A stretch of 64,000 nucleotides of DNA from Dyella japonica DSM 16301 (GTDB taxonomy: Bacteria > Pseudomonadota > Gammaproteobacteria > Xanthomonadales > Rhodanobacteraceae). The translations under genes and the position numbers were made by a program. The stretch lies in NCBI RefSeq assembly GCF_001010355.1, contig NZ_JPLA01000020.1, positions 45,264 through 109,263 of the forward strand. The letters are read 5' to 3'. The notes beneath the pieces are model-generated. The model saw only the letters and a program-made list of their open reading frames with translations. It was not told the origin of the DNA and ran no database searches. Shown one piece after another: positions 47,679 to 54,420 of this stretch; position 1 is the stretch's first letter; each line of letters opens with the position of its first letter.

Positions 47679-48023
47679 TCATCGGAGGCGTGTGGTGTTC
47701 ACTCGAGGCTCGTCACCGAGCAGCCGGGCGTACTGCTGCAGGCAGTGGATGGCCGTGCCCAGGCTGGCCGTGACGGCCACGGGAAGCGGCCATGGCAGCG
47801 CTCTGCCGGGGAATCCCCGCGCCTGCGCGTGGCGGCACTGCTCGCTGTCGACACGCAGGCGCGAGAGGGCGAGCACCGCCAGGGCGATGTCACCGCGAGT
47901 GCAATGACGCGGGATTTCTGGCCATGCCACAGGCGTGTACGACGGCTTGTGAGACGGAGGAGTGAGGGTGTCGTCAGGGGGAACGGACGAGCGAATGCGT
48001 ACCGTATGATCGCGGGTAGCCAT
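47679..48023 (-). CDS. hypothetical small protein upstream of higA-like gene
   Basis: A 114-residue protein, basic N-terminus (MATRDHTVRIRS) and a hydrophobic helix-rich middle (GDIALAVLALSRLRVDSE). Not recognised. The start resembles that of the gene at 46821, including the upstream GTTGATC. It lies on the same strand as the antitoxin-like gene, 140 bases before it. A palindrome (ATGACC-TGGT-GGTCAT at 48094-48109) upstream may control it. Confidence 0.5.
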   Translation of the reverse strand: MATRDHTVRIRSSVPPDDTLTPPSHKPSYTPVAWPEIPRHCTRGDIALAVLALSRLRVDSEQCRHAQARGFPGRALPWPLPVAVTASLGTAIHCLQQYARLLGDEPRVNTTRLR

Positions 48024-48404
48024 GATCAACTCTCGTAAAGTTGTTGATGGTTAGCGGGTCGTGGGTGTTGCTAGCACTCACGGCCCGCGCCTCATGACCT
48101 GGTGGTCATGGTCATTCGCGAGGGCGTGCAATACGACAGCGCGAAAGACTGACTGACCCTAACAAGCAGGGTTCGCAACGTCTGTCAGGGATCGGCGAGA
48201 TGGGTGTCCACCTGGGCGAGGGGATGCGTGACGGCGCAAGGCCGGCTAGACGTCAGCACCATTCTCTAGCCGTCCGCGTTATTCGGCGCCTTGATCACGT
48301 CCACATAACGCGACCTACCTTGAACTACGCCCGGACCGGCGAGCTGATGGCCGCGGTCCTCTGGGGCATTACCTGATCCATCCTTTCCTGAGGGAGTCAT
48401 GTTG
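48024..48404. other. divergent intergenic region
   Basis: No gene seen. It holds the palindrome ATGACC-TGGT-GGTCAT (48094-48109) and the promoter of the hydrolase gene. The sequence is mixed in GC content with no recognisable RNA. Confidence 0.45.
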
Positions 48405-49340
48405 ATGATTCGCCTATTGCTTTTGGCGTGCCTGTTCGCAGGTGCCAGCTTGCCCGTTGCTGCAACTGTTCAACCCTTTCCGCCATCGTTCCGCGTCCAG
48501 GACATCCAGACGGACGGGGCCACGATCCACGTTCGCGTTGGCGGGAAAGGGCCCGCCGTTGTCCTGCTGCATGGCTTTGGGGACACCGGCGACATGTGGG
48601 CGCCGCTGGCGGCGGACCTGGCGCGCAATCACACCGTCGTCGTGCCCGACCTGCGTGGCATGGGCCTGTCCTCACACCCCGAAAGCGGCTACGACAAGCG
48701 CACACAGGCTGCGGATATTCGCAGCGTGCTGACCAAGCTAGGCATTGATCGCTCGGCCGTGGTGGGGCACGACATCGGCACCATGGTGGCGTACGCCTAT
48801 GCCGCCCGCTATCCGGACAAGACCGATCGCCTAGTCGTGATGGATGCCCCCGTGCCCGGCATCCCGCCGTGGGACCAGATCGTGCGCTGGCCCGCGCTAT
48901 GGCATTTCGATTTCGGAGGCCCGGATATGGAACGCCTCGTTGCCGGCCGCGAACGTATCTACCTGGACCGCTTCTGGAACGAGTTCGCCGGCGATCCATC
49001 GAAAATGGACGAAGCATCGCGCCAGCACTACGCCGAACTCTACGCCCGACCGAACGCCATGCACGATGCGTTCTCGCAGTTCCGCGCCTTCCGCAAGGAC
49101 GTCGAAGACAACCAGGCGGCCATGGCGACCAAACTCACGATGCCCGTGCTCGCGATCGGCGGTGAAAAGTCGTTCGGCGCAAACGAAGCCATCGTGATGC
49201 GCAATGCCGCCACCAACGTCACGGAGCTGGTCGTCCCCCATGCCGGTCACTGGCTCATGGAAGAAGCCCCAGGAACTACCATCGCGGCGGTTCACAACTT
49301 CATCGACGGTAAGCCGGTGGCAGCTGCCGGGGCGAAGTAG
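48405..49340 (+). CDS. secreted alpha/beta hydrolase, Cif / epoxide-hydrolase-like
   Basis: A 311-residue protein. The signal peptide (LLLLACLFAGASLPVAA) should be cleaved near residue 21. The catalytic nucleophile is Asp123 in GHDIG, oxyanion motif HGFGDTGDMW, and the general base His282 in HAGHWLMEE. The cap region WHFDFGG ... GRERIYLDRF resembles the P. aeruginosa secreted epoxide hydrolase Cif, recalled from memory. A cap Tyr needed for ring opening is not evident at the expected position (SQFRAF), so a dehalogenase or other activity is possible. AGGGAG lies 8 bases before the ATG at 48405. Confidence 0.85.
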   Translation: MIRLLLLACLFAGASLPVAATVQPFPPSFRVQDIQTDGATIHVRVGGKGPAVVLLHGFGDTGDMWAPLAADLARNHTVVVPDLRGMGLSSHPESGYDKRTQAADIRSVLTKLGIDRSAVVGHDIGTMVAYAYAARYPDKTDRLVVMDAPVPGIPPWDQIVRWPALWHFDFGGPDMERLVAGRERIYLDRFWNEFAGDPSKMDEASRQHYAELYARPNAMHDAFSQFRAFRKDVEDNQAAMATKLTMPVLAIGGEKSFGANEAIVMRNAATNVTELVVPHAGHWLMEEAPGTTIAAVHNFIDGKPVAAAGAK

Positions 49341-49341
49341 G

Positions 49342-49458
49342 CCAGAACAAAAGGGGCAGAACACTTTTTCTGGAAGCTCAGTGCTTCAGAAGTAGGTCGT
49401 GTGGCGAAGATTCGGCCACGAGGCAAGGCTGAAATAGTGTTCTGGCCCCTTTTGTTGG
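49342..49458. repeat. imperfect inverted repeat pair (possible MITE/REP-like element)
   Basis: The left arm (49342-49364, CCAGAACAAAAGGGGCAGAA...) and right arm (49436-49458, ending CCCCTTTTGTTGG) are 23 bases each, 71 bases apart, with two or three mismatches or gaps. AAAAGGGGnCAGA next to T-runs recalls REP/RAYT-associated palindromes in other proteobacteria. Confidence 0.7.
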
Positions 49459-49464
49459 ACCTTT

Positions 49465-49857
49465 TCACGTTCGTCTTGTTTTCCACCTCTGCACCTTTTC
49501 GCTCGGCTTGCACGAGCTCATCAGCAGGCTCTGCCTGGAAGGGAGATGGGCCTCCCAAAACGCGATAGCGTGCGCTTTAAAGCATTCGCAGAATGATCGT
49601 GACCGCATTTCCAAAGCCTTCTTGACCATACGCAAACCCTCCCTTGAAGTTTCTGATAGCCGAGCAACGAGTTCTGAAATTACGAATCCCACGACAAAAT
49701 CAGTAGGACCAGTAAATGCAAAGACACAGCCCGCCATCGTCAGTCTCAGGAGGCCACCTCTGAAAGACGCAAGAAATGCGTTTCGACACGTGTCTATGGT
49801 CTGCGACCGGCGACGGGCTACGTCCACTTCCAGGACAGAGAGAAATAGACCTGACAC
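49465..49857 (-). CDS. possible small membrane-associated protein
   Basis: A 130-residue frame starting at GTG 49857. It has one hydrophobic segment (TMAGCVFAFTGPTDFVVGFVI) and a basic helical C-terminus. Without homology or a good ribosome-binding site it is uncertain; the opposite strand (49508-49873) also has an open frame. It lies at the edge of the inverted repeat, in the low-GC region, and would be the third gene of the leftward HEPN-like cluster. Confidence 0.3.
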   Translation of the reverse strand: MSGLFLSVLEVDVARRRSQTIDTCRNAFLASFRGGLLRLTMAGCVFAFTGPTDFVVGFVISELVARLSETSREGLRMVKKALEMRSRSFCECFKAHAIAFWEAHLPSRQSLLMSSCKPSEKVQRWKTRRT

Positions 49858-49887
49858 CGTTCTTGCAGCATGAACGACAACACACGA

Positions 49888-51099
49888 TCAGAATGGAATA
49901 TCGTCGTCATCAAAACTCGACGCCGGCTTCTCGACGGCCTTGAAGTCGTTGAATGCCTTAAGAACTCCCGATGGCCACGTGTCCGCCGGCCAAGGCGGCC
50001 AAAACGTCAGGGCCTCCCAGAACCGCTCGTCACCGGCATTCAGGCCGTCTTTGAGCACGAACCCGAGTGCAGGTGGCATCGCCTCAGCCAAGTCACTCAC
50101 CCAAGAAAAAACATACTTCATCACGTAGTCAATCTGCTCACTATCGCGGGACGCCAATTTGGCCGTAATCGCACCGAGCATTTCTTTCTTCAGGGAAAAA
50201 TACGGAACGATGTCCTGCGACCAAGTCCCCAGAGCACCGCCCCTAAGCTTTTCGGTGTTCGTGTCCCATCGACCGTCGCGCACGGATCGAATCAGGCGAT
50301 TCTCAACTCGAAGCCGCGCAGCTTCGTCAAAGTTAACCCACATCTTTCCTTCGAAACAGCCGATATTGAATCGAATCGTCGCATCGTCCTCAGCAATCCT
50401 CAGCTCTTCCGATATGACGTCGCACACCTGCTTGCGATCAGCCTCCGACAACTCCGGCAACAGGGCCGAAAAAAAGTGAATGAGTCGGTCGGGTGCGCTC
50501 TGCTCCTTGGCCCGATACGCATCAAGAAAGACTTCAAGTCTTTGACCGACCGGTATCTGGTCAACCAATAGTTTTGCGTACCGTGCTTGCGGAACGAAGT
50601 CTGGATCTATGACTCGCTTAAGAAAATCATCACGGGAGAACTGCGACTTCGCTTGGTCAATGTTTCGAACCAGGTATCCGATGAAGACCAATAGGTCCTG
50701 TGCATCGACTTCAGAATCATTGATCTTCTCATGGCTCCTGGGATTGCGAATCGCCTGATAGAAGCCACGAAGCAATTGCTCCATGCCTCGCTGTACGTTT
50801 AGCTCTGACTCGCTCTGAAGCCGATTGAGCTTGATCTTAGGTGTTGCCCCTCCTAACGCCTGACCAATCAAAGTCGCGCCATCTCCCTCGACACCTGATT
50901 TCGTTCGGAGAAGATCACTGAGGAAATAGAACCCATCCAAAATAGATCCAGTGAAGTTGCGCTTCTCGTAGTTCATACGCACCGCCCTCCATAGCTCAAC
51001 GGGCAGTTTTGTCTCTAGGTTCACTGACGCCCCCAAATAGAATGGCCCACGCGGCTCAAGACACTCCAATAATGCTACGACTTGAGAGCAATGGTGCAT
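49888..51099 (-). CDS. TIGR02391/Ymh-type protein with HEPN motif (candidate defence ribonuclease)
   Basis: A 403-residue protein. Residues about 40-150 match the Ymh (TIGR02391) pattern: GSILDGFYFLSDLLR, then FYQAIRNPRSH with R118-N119-x3-H123, the RNxxxH signature of HEPN ribonucleases, and a following helix (LLVFIGYLVRNID). The remaining 250 residues are not recognised; the end is acidic (ASSFDDDDIPF). Ymh-family proteins are often found in phage-defence contexts. It follows the gene at 51336 on the same strand, 237 bases apart, with low GC, so the two may form one locus. Confidence 0.7.
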   Translation of the reverse strand: MHHCSQVVALLECLEPRGPFYLGASVNLETKLPVELWRAVRMNYEKRNFTGSILDGFYFLSDLLRTKSGVEGDGATLIGQALGGATPKIKLNRLQSESELNVQRGMEQLLRGFYQAIRNPRSHEKINDSEVDAQDLLVFIGYLVRNIDQAKSQFSRDDFLKRVIDPDFVPQARYAKLLVDQIPVGQRLEVFLDAYRAKEQSAPDRLIHFFSALLPELSEADRKQVCDVISEELRIAEDDATIRFNIGCFEGKMWVNFDEAARLRVENRLIRSVRDGRWDTNTEKLRGGALGTWSQDIVPYFSLKKEMLGAITAKLASRDSEQIDYVMKYVFSWVSDLAEAMPPALGFVLKDGLNAGDERFWEALTFWPPWPADTWPSGVLKAFNDFKAVEKPASSFDDDDIPF

Positions 51100-51335
51100 C
51101 GATCATGGCCGGCCTCCGACCCGTCGGGTGACGGGTCGCCTGTAATCGCGGCCAAAGACTAGAAGCCCTCTTCGCCGACTATCGCATCCGCATACCTCGA
51201 AGGCACGAGAGGAACATCTCCCGAAATCGCGTCAGGCTCACTTCCAAGCGGCGCGAAGTGAATTCCGAGAAGTGACCCTGCCTCCGCTCCTGGAAGTTGC
51301 CCCCAACTACTTTTCGGACTCAAACCCGGCTTTAG

Positions 51336-52643
51336 TTAGTCGGCCAGTTTGGGGAGCTCCGCGTAGAAGTCGCCTGTCCTTTCTGGATCCGCAAGCAGAG
51401 CAAGAAAGTTTTTTGAGGCATCGGATCCTAATCCACGCTCAATGAGGAGCTCGGCCAGCACTCTTAATCGATTGAGCTGCCCGCGCCCCGCAATGCGCCG
51501 ACGCAACACCGAATCATTTCTTACGATCTCCACAAAAGCATCGACAGCTGCGGAATCGAATGATTCAAACATCTCTTTTATGGGTTGCGCTGCGCCATTT
51601 GAGTAAAAGTCAGTACGGTTCCATTGCGGACTACTTCCACGATATCCAATGTAGCTTTTTGTTATTGCCGATACGTAAGAGTCAATTAGCTCAACGGGAA
51701 CGAAGGATGAAAACTGCTGCAGCTGGGCAGCAAGACGCGACTCCTCCGTCCAATCATCAAGCGCGTTGGCCATTGATGCCACGATGGGCTCGATCAAAAC
51801 TCGGCGTGTGGCGGAGTTCACGTACATCATGCCCGCCACCTGATGCAGGAACACCTGCCCTCGAGCAATACGCGCGGCGTCACCAGATAGAACGGTCTTC
51901 TCAAACCGTTTGCCAATTTGAGACTTATCTTCCTTAGTCAACGCCTTCCATAGTATTGGACCGCAGAACTCTATGTTACCCCTCAGATCACTGGAAATGC
52001 TGTCTCCCTCGTACGACGAGTAGAGACGATTTATCAACTCGCCCTTATAAACCTGAGGCAAATCGCTGAAAGCCTGATCGACAGCCAGAGGATTTCGGGT
52101 GAAATTCTGGGAGTCCATTTGCGCAATATATTCCGCGATATCTATTATCGTTGGAGGATAGTCTTCCGAAAGTACGTATTTATTGCAATCGGATATGAGG
52201 CTAAGAACTTTCAAAATGCCAGGCTCAGAGCTCTGTGGGTGACCGTCAAAAAGGTTCCTAACCTCTCGTGCCTGCTGCAGCATTTTACGAGCCTCCCAAC
52301 TCAGGACGCCGATCTTATATGCACCCTCGATTAAATCATAATCGGTGACAAAGTCCTGAAAATCCTCGTAGCGCTCGACATTTCTTTTGAGCTTCATTTC
52401 CTTATTAAATAGATCCAAGCTACGGTGGATGACTTTCTTCCTCAAGTCATCTACGACAGCATTCCAATAGGAGCCAATTGCACTTCTATAACCCTTCACC
52501 GGCAGGACACGACGCGCCTCGGCTAGATAGGAGCAGCCGCGAATGTCTTCCCTTACATATCCGATCTCTTTGGTAATGTGCTCAACTGCATCAGCGTCGA
52601 TCGTAGCAACTGCAGTTGCCACTATTAGCTCCTGAGTGGACAT
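51336..52643 (-). CDS. large hypothetical protein with a HEPN-like RN-x4-H motif
   Basis: A 435-residue protein of no recognised family. The N-terminal 150 residues are helical; REVRNLFDGHP holds R129-N130-x4-H135, the R-polar-x(3-4)-H arrangement of HEPN active sites. The rest is helical with no catalytic motif seen. The low GC (28 of 60 bases at 52201-52260) contrasts with the flanking nrdJ genes and signals transfer. GGAG lies 12 bases before the ATG. It is the first of a probable two-gene leftward unit with the Ymh-type gene. Confidence 0.6.
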   Translation of the reverse strand: MSTQELIVATAVATIDADAVEHITKEIGYVREDIRGCSYLAEARRVLPVKGYRSAIGSYWNAVVDDLRKKVIHRSLDLFNKEMKLKRNVERYEDFQDFVTDYDLIEGAYKIGVLSWEARKMLQQAREVRNLFDGHPQSSEPGILKVLSLISDCNKYVLSEDYPPTIIDIAEYIAQMDSQNFTRNPLAVDQAFSDLPQVYKGELINRLYSSYEGDSISSDLRGNIEFCGPILWKALTKEDKSQIGKRFEKTVLSGDAARIARGQVFLHQVAGMMYVNSATRRVLIEPIVASMANALDDWTEESRLAAQLQQFSSFVPVELIDSYVSAITKSYIGYRGSSPQWNRTDFYSNGAAQPIKEMFESFDSAAVDAFVEIVRNDSVLRRRIAGRGQLNRLRVLAELLIERGLGSDASKNFLALLADPERTGDFYAELPKLAD

Positions 52644-52710
52644 ATACCTAACTCCATTGTTTGCCGAGATAATTTCGAATTAAGAGGCGGCCACCTTATC
52701 TAAGGCGCAA

Positions 52711-52739
52711 AAAAGGGCGGCATCACTGCCACCCTTTTC
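52711..52739 (-). terminator. Rho-independent terminator of the nrdJ cluster
   Basis: On the minus strand, AAAAGGGTGGCA - GTGA - TGCCGCCCTTTTTT: eleven or twelve pairs with one wobble, followed by a U-tract, 24 bases after the nrdJb stop. It separates the nrdJ cluster from the accessory pair, which must have its own promoter. Confidence 0.85.
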
Positions 52740-52763
52740 ATCTTGACGACTAAACATCAAGCC

Positions 52764-53510
52764 TCAACCACACTTGCTATACCCACAATTCAAACAAGTC
52801 TGGCACCCATCCATCAGCACCAGCGCCTGCGTATTGCACTTGGCGCAAAGGGTGGCGCCCGGCGGGAAGCCGGTCGAGGATTCGGTGGCAGCGGCTTCAG
52901 TGGTGGCGGTCGCAGCCTTCTTGCCGCTCGTCACCGCCTCATAGGCAGCGCGCTTCTCGGCGACCAGCTTGCGGGTGGACTCGTCCATTTCGGGGTCGTG
53001 GATCAGGCCGATCATCTTCATGTGCTGCTCGATCACCGCGCCGATCTCGGCGACGATGGAGGGCATGTAGACGCCGCCGGCCTTGAAGTAGCCGCCGCGG
53101 GGGTCGAAGACGGCCTTCATCTCTTCGACCAGGAAGGTGACGTCGCCACCTTTGCGGAACACGGCGGAGAGGATGCGGGTGAGCGCCACGATCCACTGGA
53201 AGTGGTCCATGTTCTTCGAGTTGATGAAGATCTCGAAGGGGCGGCGCTGTTCGTACGGGGTGCCGACGTTGAGCACGATGTCGTTGATGGTGACGTACAA
53301 CGCGTGCTCGAACAGCGGTGACTTGATCTTGTAGGTGGAGCCGACCAGCGTCTCGGGACGCTCCAGGCTCTCGTGCATCTGGATGATTTCCGCCTTGGGC
53401 GCTTCCTTGGAAGCTGCCGGTGCAACGGCGGGCGCAGCGGCGGACGCGGCCTTGTCCTCGGGCTTTACGACGTTGTAGCCCTTGATCTTCTTTTCGATCT
53501 TGATCGCCAT
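52764..53510 (-). CDS. nrdJb: class II ribonucleotide reductase small part / TSCPD-type NrdJb
   Basis: A 248-residue protein that corresponds to the C-terminal part of split class II ribonucleotide reductases, as known in Pseudomonas (nrdJa-nrdJb). It contains a TSCPD-like stretch (GGYFKAGGVYMPSIVAEIGAVI) and a C-terminal Cys cluster, CAKCNTQ ... CQTCLNCGYSKC, that should relay reducing equivalents to the active site or bind zinc. The ATG at 53510 has GGAAGAA upstream. It lies downstream of an H1-like gene, an unusual insertion, and needs NrdJa as partner. Confidence 0.85.
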   Translation of the reverse strand: MAIKIEKKIKGYNVVKPEDKAASAAAPAVAPAASKEAPKAEIIQMHESLERPETLVGSTYKIKSPLFEHALYVTINDIVLNVGTPYEQRRPFEIFINSKNMDHFQWIVALTRILSAVFRKGGDVTFLVEEMKAVFDPRGGYFKAGGVYMPSIVAEIGAVIEQHMKMIGLIHDPEMDESTRKLVAEKRAAYEAVTSGKKAATATTEAAATESSTGFPPGATLCAKCNTQALVLMDGCQTCLNCGYSKCG

Positions 53511-53603
53511 GGTGTGTTCTTCCGACGGGATTGGCGGCGCGGCGGTTCGTGGTGCTACAGACCGGCGTCTTGGAGGTGGTCGCGCTTTTTCGCGCTGGAG
53601 GCG

Positions 53604-53632
53604 CTGGATTCCAGCTTTCGCTGGAATGACGA
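53604..53632. repeat. dispersed hairpin repeat (ATTCCAG-CTTTCG-CTGGAAT type)
   Basis: CTGGATTCCAGCTTTCGCTG... at 53604-53632 forms ATTCCAG-N6-CTGGAAT. This is the common repeat of Xanthomonadales and other proteobacteria, and explains the misleading upstream extension of nrdJb. Confidence 0.75.
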
Positions 53633-53708
53633 GCCTAAAAATCAATGACGAGCTTTTTAGAACGATCCGGCCCGGCGTGTTCAGCGCCGGGCCGGGTCGC
53701 GTTACGGC

Positions 53709-54305
53709 TTACTTACGGCGTGCGGCTTTCTTGGCGACCTTGCGGACGGCCTTCTTCACGCTCGCCTTCTTGCTGGCAGTGGACCTCTTGACCGCCTTGG
53801 CGGCCTTCTTACCGGCGACCTTGCGGACCGCCTTCTTAACGGCGGCCTTCTTGGCCGTCTTTTTGATGACCTTCTTGACGGCCTTCTTGGCAGCGGACTT
53901 GCGCACTGCCTTCTTCACGGCCTTCTTGGCGACCTTCTTGGCGGCTGCCTTCTTGACCGCCTTCTTGGCGACCTTCTTGGCGGCTGCCTTCTTGACGGCC
54001 TTCTTGGCGACCTTCTTGACGGCAGCCTTCTTGACGGCCTTCTTCACGGTCTTCTTGGCAGCTGCCTTCTTGACGGCCTTCTTGACTGCCTTCTTGGCGG
54101 TCTTCTTGCCGGCAGCCTTCTTCACAGCCTTCTTTGCAGCAGCCTTCTTGGCCGGAGCAGCCTTCTTGGCCGCGGCCACCTTCTTCTTGGCGCGAGCCTT
54201 CTTGGGCTTGGCTGCCGGGGTCACTTCGACCACGGGAACCTCGACCGGCGCGTCTACGACCTGGGCGGTTACTTCTTTCACATCAAACTCGGTATCGATG
54301 GACAT
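53709..54305 (-). CDS. histone H1-like Lys/Ala-rich nucleoid protein
   Basis: A 198-residue protein. A short acidic N-terminus (MSIDTEFDVKEVTAQVVD) is followed by about 155 residues made of KKAVKKAAAKK-type repeats (period near 4-11), resembling the C-terminal tail of eukaryotic H1 and the AlgP/HctB-type bacterial proteins. It should bind DNA non-specifically. GGAGGGG lies about 10 bases before the ATG at 54305. It sits between nrdJa and nrdJb on the same strand. The repetition of KAVKKA/KVAKKA units implies copy-number variation between strains. Confidence 0.88.
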   Translation of the reverse strand: MSIDTEFDVKEVTAQVVDAPVEVPVVEVTPAAKPKKARAKKKVAAAKKAAPAKKAAAKKAVKKAAGKKTAKKAVKKAVKKAAAKKTVKKAVKKAAVKKVAKKAVKKAAAKKVAKKAVKKAAAKKVAKKAVKKAVRKSAAKKAVKKVIKKTAKKAAVKKAVRKVAGKKAAKAVKRSTASKKASVKKAVRKVAKKAARRK

Positions 54306-54420
54306 GCGTGTTATCCCCTCCGACGTGGATTCTGGACTTTATGTTGAGCCTTGCCGCAAGGACACTACGGTATTGCTCTTGGCAGTGGGCTGACACCCGA
54401 GATCAGGTATCGCGGATAGT

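Noticed and set aside
44489-52743. Prophage or integrative element
   Set aside because: No integrase, structural, conjugation or transposase gene is present, and GC is uneven across it.
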